From Acidobacteriota bacterium (GTDB taxonomy: Bacteria; Acidobacteriota; Thermoanaerobaculia; UBA5066), in the NCBI GenBank assembly GCA_029781975.1, contig JAKOVQ010000017.1, forward strand, positions 1-64,000: DNA of 64,000 bases, in the 5' to 3' direction. Position 1 is the stretch's first letter, and every line of letters starts with the position of its first letter. Made by a program: the position numbers and the translations under genes. Positions 42,779-54,048 of the stretch are shown in pieces. A model generated the notes under the pieces. It was given only the letters and a program-made list of their open reading frames with translations, was not told the DNA's origin and ran no database searches.

Positions 42779-45205
42779 ATGGCGAACGCTCCAGCCGTCC
42801 CTCCTCCCGTCCACAAGGGGGCGAAGGTCGTCCACCGGTTCAACCCCGAGCTCGGTCCCGGCCGGGTCGAGGAGCTCTCGGGACGCCGCCTCTCCGTCTT
42901 CTTCCCGCGGCGCGGCGAGCGGCTGACCTTCGCCGCCGGCGACACCGCGCTCCGGCCCCTCGTGCCCGAGCCGGGCCACGAGATGCGGGTGGAGGGGAGC
43001 GACGACGTCGTGACCCTCGAGGCGCGCGAGGCCGGGCCGGACGGTCCGGTCTGGCGGACCGCCGACGGCCGGAGGATCCGGGAGGCGCTCCTCTGGCCGG
43101 TGGAGGTCCCCGCCGACCCGGTCGAGCGGCTGGCCGGCCTCGACGTCGACAGGGCCGCCAGCTTCCGCAACCGCCTCGACGCCCTCTTCCTGCAGCGGAT
43201 GCGGCAGGCGCGCGGCCTCGGCTCCTTCCTCGGCGGGCGGATCCGCCTCTTCCCGCACCAGCTCCACGTGGCGGAGCGGGCGACGGCGCACGAGCCGGTG
43301 AGGTGGCTCCTCGCCGACGAGGTCGGGCTCGGCAAGACGGTGGAGGCGTGCCTCGTCCTCTCGCGGCTCCTCCGGACCGAGAGGGCCGACCGCGTCCTCG
43401 TCGTCGCCCCGTCGACGCTGACGGTCCAGTGGCTCGGCGAGCTCTACCGGAAGTTCCACCAGACCCTCGTCCTCCTCGACCGCAAGCGGCGCGAGGACGT
43501 GGCCAAGGAGTACGGGGCGTCCTTCAACCCGTTCGAGGCCCACGCGCGGATGGTCGTCTCGATCGAGGAGCTGACCTCCGAGCGGGGGCTCGCCGCGAAG
43601 GCGCTGGAGGCCGGCTTCGACCTCGTCGTCGTCGACGAGGCGCACCGTCTCGACGCCGACGAGGAGACGTGGCGGGCCGTCGCGCCGCTGGCGGGCGCCG
43701 CCCGCCACCTCCTCCTCCTGACCGCGACGCCGCTCGAGGCGGACACCCGCGGCTTCTTCCGTCTCCTCTCCCTCGTGAGGCCCGACGCCTACCGCTCCGA
43801 GCAGGAGCTCCTCGCGGCCCTGAGGGACGGCCGGACCCTGCCTCCCTGCACGAGCGCGACCCGGCGCGTCGACATCGGGGGCCTCCCGCCGCGCGTCGCG
43901 CTCCCGGTCGACCTCGACCGCGCTCCGGCCCGGGCGGGCCTCTCCGGGAACGAGGGGGAGGACGCGCGGGACCCCCGCGTCGCGTGGCTCGGCGCGAAGG
44001 CGCGGGCCTTCGGCCGCGGCGGGAGCGAGGAGGGGAAGACGCTCGTCTTCTGCCACGACCTTCCGACGCTCGCCTCGCTCAAGGCGCTCCTCGAGCGGGA
44101 GACCCGCCGGCGGGTCGCGGTCTTCCACGAGGAGCTCTCGCCCGACCGCCGCGACCTCGAGGTGGCCGAGTTCCGCCGCCCGGAGGGGCCGACCTTCCTC
44201 GTCTCCACCGAGTGCGGGGGCGAGGGGAGGAACTTCGAGTTCTGCCGCCGCCTCGTCCTCTTCGACCTGCCGCTCGACCCCGCCCAGGTCGAGCAGCGGA
44301 TCGGCCGGCTCGACCGGATCAGCCGGACGACGCCCGTCGAGATCGTCTACTTCAGGCCCCCGGACGGCTTCGGGGCCGAGCTCGTCTCGCTCTACGAGGC
44401 GATCGGCCTCTTCCGCGAGCCGCTCGGCGGGCTCGAGCGGTCGCTCGCGGGCGTCGAGGCGGCCGTCGCCAAGGCGGAGCGCCGGGCGAGGCGCGGGAGC
44501 GCGTCCCTCCGGGTCGAGGTCCTCGCCGCCGAGGTGCGTCGCGCGGCCGAGGCCCGGGAGAAGGCCGTCTTCCACCACCTCCACGCGGAGGGGTACCGGT
44601 CCGAGCTCGCGCCGTCGATCCTCGGGCGCGTCCCCGCCGGCCTCGACGTGGCGACGGAGCGGGTGGTCCTCGGAGCGTGCGAGCTCTACGGCTTCGACGT
44701 GGCCGACCGGCCCGGCCGGCGGACGTGGTACCTGGAGTTCGGAGCGGACGCCCTGATCGAGCACCTGCCGGGCGTGCCGGGCGGAAGCCGGTTCCTCGGG
44801 ACCTTCGACCGCGAGGAGGGGGTGGAGAAGGAGGAGCTCGACTTCTTCGCCTCGGGCCATCCCCTCGTCGAGGCGGTCTTCGAGGAGCTGGAGGACGGCT
44901 CCCGGGGGCGCGCGGCCCTCCTGAAGCTCGAGAGGACGGGCCACGACGGGGCGGGGGTCCTCTTCCTCCACCGCCGGCCCGACGGCTTCGCGGCCTTCGC
45001 CGCCGACCTGGCCGGGGTCCCGCGCCCCGACTGGGCCGAGCTCCTCCTCAAGGGACGGAGTCAGCTCAAGGGCGTTTCCGTCGAGGAGTGGACCGCGGCG
45101 GTCCCCTCCGGCCGGGCGTGGTCGACCCTCTGCCGGTCGCTCGCGGCGCGGTCGGAGAAGAACGGCCCGATCCTCGCCGCCGCGGGCTTCCGGCTGCTTC
45201 CGTAG
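42779..45205 (+). CDS. rapA: SNF2-family helicase, RNA polymerase-recycling RapA type
   Basis: An 808-residue Swi2/Snf2 ATPase. The N-terminal KOW/Tudor-like region (KVVHRFNPELGPGRVEELSGRRLSVFF) is typical of RapA. Motor motifs are LADEVGLGKT (I), VVDEAHR (II, DEAH), LLTATPLEADTRGFF (III), LVFCHDL (IV), STECGGEGRNFEFCRRLVLFDLP (V) and QRIGRLDRISR (VI). The C-terminal spacer (RTGHDGAGVLFLHRR region) is kept. E. coli RapA (968 residues) frees stalled RNA polymerase after transcription; this shorter form lacks some C-terminal sequence. It stands alone on the plus strand. A generic DEAD/SNF2 helicase remains possible. Confidence 0.85.
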   Translation: MANAPAVPPPVHKGAKVVHRFNPELGPGRVEELSGRRLSVFFPRRGERLTFAAGDTALRPLVPEPGHEMRVEGSDDVVTLEAREAGPDGPVWRTADGRRIREALLWPVEVPADPVERLAGLDVDRAASFRNRLDALFLQRMRQARGLGSFLGGRIRLFPHQLHVAERATAHEPVRWLLADEVGLGKTVEACLVLSRLLRTERADRVLVVAPSTLTVQWLGELYRKFHQTLVLLDRKRREDVAKEYGASFNPFEAHARMVVSIEELTSERGLAAKALEAGFDLVVVDEAHRLDADEETWRAVAPLAGAARHLLLLTATPLEADTRGFFRLLSLVRPDAYRSEQELLAALRDGRTLPPCTSATRRVDIGGLPPRVALPVDLDRAPARAGLSGNEGEDARDPRVAWLGAKARAFGRGGSEEGKTLVFCHDLPTLASLKALLERETRRRVAVFHEELSPDRRDLEVAEFRRPEGPTFLVSTECGGEGRNFEFCRRLVLFDLPLDPAQVEQRIGRLDRISRTTPVEIVYFRPPDGFGAELVSLYEAIGLFREPLGGLERSLAGVEAAVAKAERRARRGSASLRVEVLAAEVRRAAEAREKAVFHHLHAEGYRSELAPSILGRVPAGLDVATERVVLGACELYGFDVADRPGRRTWYLEFGADALIEHLPGVPGGSRFLGTFDREEGVEKEELDFFASGHPLVEAVFEELEDGSRGRAALLKLERTGHDGAGVLFLHRRPDGFAAFAADLAGVPRPDWAELLLKGRSQLKGVSVEEWTAAVPSGRAWSTLCRSLAARSEKNGPILAAAGFRLLP

Positions 45206-45253
45206 CCGCCGCGGGCCGCGGCCGGCCGGGAACCGGGGGCTCCGGCGCGGGTC

Positions 45254-45259
45254 TATCCT
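45254..45259 (+). promoter_or_regulatory. -10 box of the alpha-2-macroglobulin gene
   Basis: TATCCT ends 6 nt before ATG 45266, with no ribosome binding site between. The predicted transcription start is the A of the start codon, a leaderless layout. Confidence 0.45.
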
Positions 45260-45265
45260 GACGCC

Positions 45266-48200
45266 ATGTCTTCGCGCACGCGCCCCGCGCCGGCCCTCGC
45301 CGTCTCCTGCGCCGCCGTCGTCCTCGCCCTCGCCGCCCTCGCGGGGACCGGGACGGGCGGAGGGGCACGGGGGACCGAGGCGACCCCGGCGGCGGCCGTC
45401 GCGCCGGGAGGTGGGACGGAGATGGCAGCAGGGTCGTGGAAAGAGGTCGACCGCCTCGCCGGGGAGGACAAGTACGAGGAGGCCTCGCGCGTCGCCGAAG
45501 GGCTGCTGGCCCGCGCGCGCCAGAGGAAGGACGACGCGGAGTGGACCCGCGCGCTCGTCCGGCTGACGCAGCTGAGGATCGGCCTCCACGGCTACGAGAC
45601 GGCGGTCCGCCGGCTTCGCGAGGAGCCGTGGCCCTCGAGCCCGGTCTCCCGCGCCGAGCTCCGCCTCCTCTACGGGCACGCCCTCGTGACGTACCAGCGG
45701 GCGTACTCGTGGGAGATCGGGCGGCGCGAGAAGGTGGAGACCACCGCCACGGTCGACCTGAAGTCCTGGACGCGGGAGCAGATCCTCGCCGAGGCGAGGA
45801 AGGCCTACCAGGAGGTCTGGAGCGACCGCGAGGCGCTCGGCGCGCTCCCGCCGGCGCGGTTCCGCGACGTCCTCGAGGTCGGGAGCTACCCGGCCGGGAT
45901 CCGCGGCACCCTCCGGGACTCGGTCTCCTACCTCTACGCGGACCTCCTCGCCGACTCCGCCGGATGGACTCCGGAGGAGTCGAACGGCGTCTACAGGCTC
46001 GACCTCGCGGCCCTCCTCCGCCCCGGCGTCGCCTCCACGGTGGCGGACCTCGCGGCGCCGGGCGTCCACCCGCTGACGGCGCTCTCCGCCGTCCTGGACG
46101 ACCTCGAGGCGTGGCACGCGCGGGAGGGGAAGCGGGGGGCCGCCCTCGAGGCGCGTCTGGAGCGGTCGAGGCGGCTCTGGGCCGCGTTCACGGAGGCGGA
46201 CGACCGGGCGAAGGTCCGGGCCGACCTCGAGGAGCGGCTCGCCGGCTTCCGCTCGGACCCGTGGTGGGCCGCGGGGCAGGCCCAGGTGGCACGGTTCCGG
46301 ATGCAGGAGGGGACTCCCGGCGCACGGGCCGCCGCCCACGCGGCCGCGGCGGCCGGCGAGAAGGCGTATCCCGGGAGCGTCGGAGGGAACCTCTGCCGGA
46401 GCATCGTCGAGGAGATCGAGGCGCCCGAGTACCGCCTCCAGGCGATGACGGTCGACGGCCCCGGGAAGCGCTCGATCGAGGTGACGCACCGGAACCTCCC
46501 GGCGCTCCACCTCCGCGCCTACCCGTACGACGTGGAGGCGCGGATCACGCGCGCCAGGGACTGGTCGCTCCTCCCCGCCCAGGCCGAGATGCAGGCCCTC
46601 CTGGCGTCGGGGAAGCCGGCGGCCTCCTGGACGGTGAGCCTTCCCGCGACCCCCGACTACGAGCTCCACCGGACGTTCGTGACGCCCCCCCTCCCCGATC
46701 CGGGGTTCTACCTGGTCCTCGCCTCGCCCCGCGCGGACTTCGCCGCGACCGACAACAGCGTCGTCGGCGTCGGGTTCCTCAGGAGCGACCTCGTCCTCGT
46801 CTCGCAGCCGATGGAGGCCGGGACGGGCGTGGAGGTCCGCGTCCTCTCCGGTGCGACCGGCCGCCCGCTCGGCGGCGCCGAGGTGAGCCTCTGGCGCTAC
46901 GACTGGCAGACCGGGCACCGGAAGGTGGAGACGCGGAAGACGGGAGCGGACGGCTTCGCCCGCCTCGCGGACGCGGAGACCGGCGGCTCGCACTTCCTCC
47001 TGGCGCGGCTGGGCCGCGAGGCCGGGTTCGACCTCTCGGGGATGTCGTTCTACCAGCGGAGCCGGGAGGGAATGCGGACCGCCTCGCTCGTCTACACCGA
47101 CCGGAGCGTCTACCGCCCGGATCAGAAGCTCTTCTGGAAGGTCCTCGCGTACCGCGGCTCCGCGGAAGAGGGGACGTACGCCGTGTGGCCCGAGGCCCCG
47201 CTCACGGTCTGGCTCGTCGACGCGAACGGCGAGAAGGTCGCCACGCAGCAGGCGAAGACCGGCAGCTTCGGGACGGCGGCCGGGGAGCTCGTCGTCCCGT
47301 CGGGGCGCGTCCTGGGCGGATGGCGCGTCGAGAGCTCCCTGGGCGGCGCCGCGGGGGTCCGCGTCGAGGAGTACAAGCGGCCGACGTTCGAGGCGTCCTT
47401 CGTCGACCCGAAGGAGCCGCTCCGGCTCAACCGGAAGGCGACCCTCACCGGCGAGGCGCGCTACTACTTCGGCCTCCCCGTCGTGAACGGGACCGTGAGG
47501 TGGTCGGTGACCCGCGAGACCGTCTATCCCTGGTGGTGGTGGCTCTGGGGGGGCGGCGGGGGAGGGCGAGCCGAGACGGTGGCGGCAGGGACCTCCTCCC
47601 TCGGCGCGGACGGGAAATTCGACGTCGCCTTCACGCCCCAGGCCGACGAGCGCCTCGCGGCGGGGAGCCGCGAGCTGACCTACCGCTACCGGGTCTCGGC
47701 GGACGTGACGGACGAGGGGGGAGAGACCCGCTCGGCGAGCCGCTCGTTCCGCCTCGGGTTCGTCGCGGTCGAGGCCCGGATCGACTGGAGCGCGGGCTTC
47801 TTCGCGCCCGGCGGGACGGGCGAGGTCCGCGTCAGCCGCTCGACCCTCGACGGCGCCCCGAGCGCCGGCAGCGGCCGCTACCGCCTGCTCGAGCTGAAGC
47901 AGCCGGCCGAGACGCCGCTCCCGGCCGACCTTCCGCCCGCCGGCCCGCGCGCCGCGACCGCGGACAGGGAGCGGACTCCCGGGGACGCGCTCCGGCCGCG
48001 CTGGGACACCGCGTACGAGGTGGAGGCCGTCCTTCGCGGCTGGGCCGACGGCGCCGAGAAGGCGAGCGGCGAGCTGAAGCACGGCGCAGACGGCGTCGCG
48101 AGGATCCCGATCGGGCCCCTCGCCCCGGGCGCCTACCGGATCCGCTACACGACGACGGACGCCTTCGGCGCCGCCTACGAGACGTCCCGCGAGCTCGTCG

Positions 48201-51200
48201 TGGCGGGCGCGGCGCCGAGGCTCGCCCTCCCGGCCGTCCTCTCCGCGGAGGAGTCCTCGGCCCGGCCGGGGGAGACGGTCCACGTCCTCGCCTGGTCCGG
48301 GCTTCCCGGGCAGGCGATGCTCTTCGAGCGGTACCGCGGCGGGCACCTCGTGGACCGCCGGGAGCTCGAGGCCGGGAAGGGACCGGCGCTCCTCGAGGTC
48401 CCGGTGACCGAGGACGACCGGGGGGGCTTCTCGCTCCGCCTGACGGTGGTCCGCGACCACCAGCTCCTCCAGCAGTCCGCGAACGTCCTCGTCCCGTGGG
48501 ACGACAAGGAGCTCGCCGTCTCGTTCGCGACCTTCCGCGACCGGATCCGGCCGGGCGCGAAGGAGACGTGGCGGGTGACGGTGAAGGCGCCGGGAGGGAA
48601 GCCGGTGGAGGCCGGGGCGGCGGAGCTCCTCGCCTACATGTACGACCGGAGCCTCGACGTCTTCGCACCCCACACGCCGCCCGACCCGCGGCGGCTCTAC
48701 CCGTCGCGCGTCGGGCTCCCCTGGACGCGGGGAGGCCTCGGCGCGCAGCAGGCGTCGTGGGTCCTGGGGCAGTTCCGCTCGCCCGCCGCCCCGCCGGTGC
48801 TGACTCCCGACGAGCTCCGCGTCCTCGACTCGTACGGGATCGGCGGGCCGGGGGTCCGCGGGAGGATGCTCCGGAAGTCGGCGATGGCGCTGGCTCCGGG
48901 GGGCGCGCGAACGATGGTGGCCGATTCGGCTCCGGCCCCGCCTCCCGCCGCCGCGCCGGCCGCCCGGGCCGCCAGCGCCGAGGCCGCCGTCGCGGCCCGG
49001 GAGGAGGCGAACCAGGTCCTCGCGGGCGGCGCCCGGGGCCCGGCTGCCGAGCCGGAGGCGCCCGTCGCGCTCCGGAGCGACTTCTCCGAGACCGCGTTCT
49101 GGAAGCCGCAGCTCCTGACGGGCCCCGACGGGTCGGCGACGATCGAGTTCACCGTCCCCGATTCCGTCACCTCCTGGAACGTCTGGGTCCACGCCGTCAC
49201 GCGGGACCTCCGCGCCGGGTCGCTCCACCGGGAGACGAGGAGCGTGAAGGAGCTGATGGTCCGGCCGCACCTCCCGCGCTTCTTCCGCGAGGGGGACGTC
49301 GCGGAGCTCAAGGTCGTCGTCAACGACGCCGGTGAGACCCCGCTCCGCGGCGAGGTGCGCCTCGACGTCGTCGACCCCGCGACGGGGGAGAGCCTCCTCG
49401 GGGCCTTCGGCCTGACGGCGGCGACCGCGTCGCGCCCCTTCGAGGTGGCGGCCGGGGGCGGCGCGAACGTCACCTTCCCCGTCACGGCGCCGCGCCGCGT
49501 CGGCACGGTCGCGTTCAAGGTGACCGCCGTCGCGGGCGACCTCTCGGACGGCGAGCTCCGCCCCGTCCCGGTCCTCCCGAGCCGGCTCCGGCTCGTCGAG
49601 TCCCGCTTCGTCACGCTCCGGCCGGGCCAGACGAAGAGGATGTCCTTCCCCGACATGGCGAAGGACGACGACCCGACCCGCACGACGGAGCAGCTCGTCG
49701 TCACGGTCGACGCGCAGCTCTTCTACACCGTCCTCCAGGCGCTCCCCTACCTGGTCGACTACCCCTACGAGTGCACCGAGCAGACGCTGAACCGGTTCCT
49801 CTCGACAGGCATCGTCTCGAGCCTCTACGGGCAGTATCCGGCCGTCGCGCGGATGGCGCAGGAGCTCTCGAAGCGGACGACGCCGCTCGAGACGTTCGAC
49901 CGCGTCGACCCGAACCGGAAGATGGAGCTGGAGGAGAGCCCGTGGCTCGTCGAAGCCCGGGGGGGCAAGGACGCCGGCTCCGGCCTCACGAACGTCCTCG
50001 ACCCGAGGATCGCGAAGGCCGAGCGCGAGGCGTCCCTCGCCCGCCTGCGCAAGGCGCAGACGTCGATCGGCGCGTTCCCCTGGTGGCCGGGCGGCCCGCC
50101 GTCACCGTACATGACGCTCTACATCCTCCACGGCTTCGCGAGGGCCGCCGAGTTCGGCGTCGAGGTGCCGAAGGACGTCGTCCAGAAGGGGTGGCAGTAC
50201 CTCGCGGGGTACTACCGGAGCGACCTGAAGGCCTGGATGGCGAAGGACTGCTGCTGGGAGATGCTGACCTTCCTCAACTACGTGGCCTCGGCGTACCCCG
50301 ACCCGTCCTGGGTCGGCGACGCGCTGACGCCGGCCGAGAGGAAGGAGATCCTCGCCTTCTCGTTCAAGCACTGGCGCCAGCACAGCCCCTACCTGAAGGG
50401 CTACCTGGCGCTGACGCTGAAGCGGATGGGCCGCCCGAAGGACGCGGCCCTCGTCTGGTCGTCGGTGATGGACTCCTCGAAGACCACCGAGGAGCAGGGG
50501 ACGTTCTGGGCCCCCGAGGAGAGGTCGTGGCTCTGGTACAACGACACGGTCGAGACCCAGGCGTTCGCCCTCAGGACGCTGACCGAGCTGGCGCCGGCCG
50601 ACCCGCGCCGCGAGGGGCTCGTCCAGTGGCTCCTCCTCGACAAGAAGCTCAACCAGTGGAAGTCGACGAAGGCGACGGCCGAGGTCGTCTACGCCCTCGC
50701 CCATTTCCTGAAGCAGGAGGGGGCGCTCGGCGCCAGGGAGGCGGTCACCGTGACCGTCGGCCCGGAGAAGGTGACGTTCTCCTTCGACCCCGACCGGTAC
50801 ACGGGGAAGTCGAACCAGGTCGTCGTCCCGGGGGACAAGGTCGACCCGAAGACCTCGTCGACCGTCGTCGTCGAGAAGGAGGGGAAGGGGCTCGCGTTCG
50901 CCTCGGCCGCGTGGCGCTACGCCACCGACCGGCTCCCGGCCGAGGGCAAGGGCGACTTCTTCCACGTCTCGCGCCGGTACTTCAAGCGCGAGAACACCGG
51001 GAAGGAATGGGTCCTCCGCCCGCTCGCCGACGGCGAGGCACTGAGGCCGGGCGACCAGGTCGAGGTTCAGCTGTCGCTCCGGACGAAGCACGAGGCCGAG
51101 TACGTCCACCTCCGCGACCCCCGGGGCGCCGGCTTCGAGCCCGAGTCCCAGGTCTCGCGCTGGAGGTGGGACCTCGGGCTCGCCTACTACGAGGAGGTCC

Positions 51201-51382
51201 GGGACAGCGGCGAGAACATCTTCTTCGAGGCGCTCCCCGTCGGCGAGTACACCTTCAGGTACCGCCTCCGCGCGACGACCGCGGGGACCTTCCGCGTGGG
51301 GCCCGCGACGGTCCAGTCGATGTACGCGCCCGAGTTCAACGCCTTCTCGGCGGGCGCGGTCCTCACGGTGAAGGGGGACTGA
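45266..51382 (+). CDS. Bacterial alpha-2-macroglobulin with thioester motif
   Basis: A 2038-residue secreted or periplasmic protease trap. It begins with a Sec signal (LAVSCAAVVLALAALAG) without a usable lipobox, unlike E. coli YfhM. MG-domain repeats follow, with SLVYTDRSVYRPDQKLFWKVLAYRG (A2M MG1-type) and FSETAFWKPQLLTGPDGSATIEFTVPDSVTSW (A2M family domain). The thioester motif CTEQ has C1503 and Q1506 in YPYECTEQTLNRFLS, so covalent capture of proteases is possible. A Trp-rich stretch (PWWWWLWG near 755) and an Ala/Pro-rich segment (about 1218-1255) interrupt the domains; the latter could be a bait region. A2M genes are often paired with pbpC, but no penicillin-binding protein is present here. 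It converges on the oxidase operon. Confidence 0.93.
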   Translation: MSSRTRPAPALAVSCAAVVLALAALAGTGTGGGARGTEATPAAAVAPGGGTEMAAGSWKEVDRLAGEDKYEEASRVAEGLLARARQRKDDAEWTRALVRLTQLRIGLHGYETAVRRLREEPWPSSPVSRAELRLLYGHALVTYQRAYSWEIGRREKVETTATVDLKSWTREQILAEARKAYQEVWSDREALGALPPARFRDVLEVGSYPAGIRGTLRDSVSYLYADLLADSAGWTPEESNGVYRLDLAALLRPGVASTVADLAAPGVHPLTALSAVLDDLEAWHAREGKRGAALEARLERSRRLWAAFTEADDRAKVRADLEERLAGFRSDPWWAAGQAQVARFRMQEGTPGARAAAHAAAAAGEKAYPGSVGGNLCRSIVEEIEAPEYRLQAMTVDGPGKRSIEVTHRNLPALHLRAYPYDVEARITRARDWSLLPAQAEMQALLASGKPAASWTVSLPATPDYELHRTFVTPPLPDPGFYLVLASPRADFAATDNSVVGVGFLRSDLVLVSQPMEAGTGVEVRVLSGATGRPLGGAEVSLWRYDWQTGHRKVETRKTGADGFARLADAETGGSHFLLARLGREAGFDLSGMSFYQRSREGMRTASLVYTDRSVYRPDQKLFWKVLAYRGSAEEGTYAVWPEAPLTVWLVDANGEKVATQQAKTGSFGTAAGELVVPSGRVLGGWRVESSLGGAAGVRVEEYKRPTFEASFVDPKEPLRLNRKATLTGEARYYFGLPVVNGTVRWSVTRETVYPWWWWLWGGGGGGRAETVAAGTSSLGADGKFDVAFTPQADERLAAGSRELTYRYRVSADVTDEGGETRSASRSFRLGFVAVEARIDWSAGFFAPGGTGEVRVSRSTLDGAPSAGSGRYRLLELKQPAETPLPADLPPAGPRAATADRERTPGDALRPRWDTAYEVEAVLRGWADGAEKASGELKHGADGVARIPIGPLAPGAYRIRYTTTDAFGAAYETSRELVVAGAAPRLALPAVLSAEESSARPGETVHVLAWSGLPGQAMLFERYRGGHLVDRRELEAGKGPALLEVPVTEDDRGGFSLRLTVVRDHQLLQQSANVLVPWDDKELAVSFATFRDRIRPGAKETWRVTVKAPGGKPVEAGAAELLAYMYDRSLDVFAPHTPPDPRRLYPSRVGLPWTRGGLGAQQASWVLGQFRSPAAPPVLTPDELRVLDSYGIGGPGVRGRMLRKSAMALAPGGARTMVADSAPAPPPAAAPAARAASAEAAVAAREEANQVLAGGARGPAAEPEAPVALRSDFSETAFWKPQLLTGPDGSATIEFTVPDSVTSWNVWVHAVTRDLRAGSLHRETRSVKELMVRPHLPRFFREGDVAELKVVVNDAGETPLRGEVRLDVVDPATGESLLGAFGLTAATASRPFEVAAGGGANVTFPVTAPRRVGTVAFKVTAVAGDLSDGELRPVPVLPSRLRLVESRFVTLRPGQTKRMSFPDMAKDDDPTRTTEQLVVTVDAQLFYTVLQALPYLVDYPYECTEQTLNRFLSTGIVSSLYGQYPAVARMAQELSKRTTPLETFDRVDPNRKMELEESPWLVEARGGKDAGSGLTNVLDPRIAKAEREASLARLRKAQTSIGAFPWWPGGPPSPYMTLYILHGFARAAEFGVEVPKDVVQKGWQYLAGYYRSDLKAWMAKDCCWEMLTFLNYVASAYPDPSWVGDALTPAERKEILAFSFKHWRQHSPYLKGYLALTLKRMGRPKDAALVWSSVMDSSKTTEEQGTFWAPEERSWLWYNDTVETQAFALRTLTELAPADPRREGLVQWLLLDKKLNQWKSTKATAEVVYALAHFLKQEGALGAREAVTVTVGPEKVTFSFDPDRYTGKSNQVVVPGDKVDPKTSSTVVVEKEGKGLAFASAAWRYATDRLPAEGKGDFFHVSRRYFKRENTGKEWVLRPLADGEALRPGDQVEVQLSLRTKHEAEYVHLRDPRGAGFEPESQVSRWRWDLGLAYYEEVRDSGENIFFEALPVGEYTFRYRLRATTAGTFRVGPATVQSMYAPEFNAFSAGAVLTVKGD

Positions 51383-51406
51383 CCGGGAGGGACGGAGGCC
51401 GGGCGG

Positions 51407-51748
51407 CTACTTCCCCGGCGGGCCGAGCCACCCGCGCGAGAAGTAGTCCGCCAGCGTGAACGCGAAGAGGAAGAGGAAGAACGTCATCGATCCGGCGATG
51501 ACGATCTTCGTCAGGCGCGTCGCGTGCCTCACGTGCATGAAGAAGGTCACGACGAGGAGCGCCTTGGAGAGCGCGATCGCCATCGCCGCCGCGTCGTTGT
51601 AGACGTTCAGCCAGCCCGACGGGAGGTGGTGGGCGAAGTCGATGAACGAGACCCCCACCGTCAGGGCGGTGAGGGCCATCAGGCCGCCGAAGATCGAGAC
51701 GTACATCCGTACAGGGTCGACGCCGTGGGGGTTCGTGTCGGTGCGCAT
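51407..51748 (-). CDS. Cytochrome c oxidase subunit IV (CtaF/CyoD-like)
   Basis: A 113-residue protein with three membrane segments (MYVSIFGGLMALTALTVGV, AAAMAIALSKALLVVTFFMHV, IVIAGSMTFFLFLFAFTLAD), as in the small prokaryotic subunit IV of haem-copper oxidases. It probably helps assemble the CuB/haem site. It is the last gene of the respiratory operon and starts 7 nt after coxC stops. Confidence 0.85.
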   Translation of the reverse strand: MRTDTNPHGVDPVRMYVSIFGGLMALTALTVGVSFIDFAHHLPSGWLNVYNDAAAMAIALSKALLVVTFFMHVRHATRLTKIVIAGSMTFFLFLFAFTLADYFSRGWLGPPGK

Positions 51749-51755
51749 CGCGTCC

Positions 51756-52404
51756 TCAGGCCCCGTGGTGCCTTCCGATCAGGTAGAGGAGGGGGAAGAG
51801 GAAGATCCAGATGATGTCGACGAAGTGCCAGTAGAGGCCGAAGCCCTCGACGAAGTTGTGGTTGTCGGGCGTCCAGCGCCCCTGCGCGGCCGGACGGAGC
51901 ATCCAGACGAGGATCGCCATCCCCACGATCATGTGGAGCGCGTGGAGCCCCGTCATGAAGAAGTAGAGGGTGAAGAACATCTGCGCCTGCGTCGGGTCGG
52001 CTCCCTCGAAGCGGAAGTGCGGCCCCGGGACGAGGTGGTGGGCGAACTTCTGCGCGTACTCGATCGACTTGACGCCGAGGAAGACGCCGCCGAGGGCGAG
52101 GGTGGCCAGGAGGAACCCGACGAGGTCCTTCCGCTTCCCGAGGTGGGCCGACCGGACCGCCAGCGCGATGGTGAGGCTGGAGCCGATGAGGACGACGGTG
52201 TTCAGGAGGCCGAGCCTGAGGTCGAGGTCGTTGCTCGCCGCGGCGAAGGCCGAGGCGTACCGCCACCGGTAGACGGTGTAGGCCAGGAAGAGCCCGCCGA
52301 AGAACATGATCTCCTGGCCGAGGAAGAGCCACATCCCCAGGGAGGCGGACTCCTTCTGCTGGAGGTAGCTGTCGAAGTGGTGGGCGAGGGGGGCCGCCTT
52401 CGGC

Positions 52405-52415
<11 letters not shown>
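51756..52415 (-). CDS. coxC: Cytochrome c oxidase subunit III
   Basis: A 219-residue protein with five membrane segments. [24 protein letters not shown] opens the family signature, and [22 protein letters not shown] and [28 protein letters not shown] follow. The last stretch is the conserved HxVDxxW region. It overlaps the coxA 3' end by 11 nt. Subunit III stabilises the catalytic core and proton uptake. Confidence 0.94.

Positions 52416-54044
<1,629 letters not shown>

Positions 54045-54048
<4 letters not shown>

Noticed and set aside
39685-43335. A 1216-codon minus-strand frame opposite the GH57 gene
   Set aside because: No recognisable domain and low-complexity composition. The plus strand carries intact DUF4912 and GH57 motifs.
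42578-49270. A 2230-codon open frame on the minus strand
   Set aside because: It lies opposite RapA and alpha-2-macroglobulin, whose motifs are clear. The minus product is Arg/Glu/Pro-rich with no domain, the usual shadow of strong third-position GC bias.
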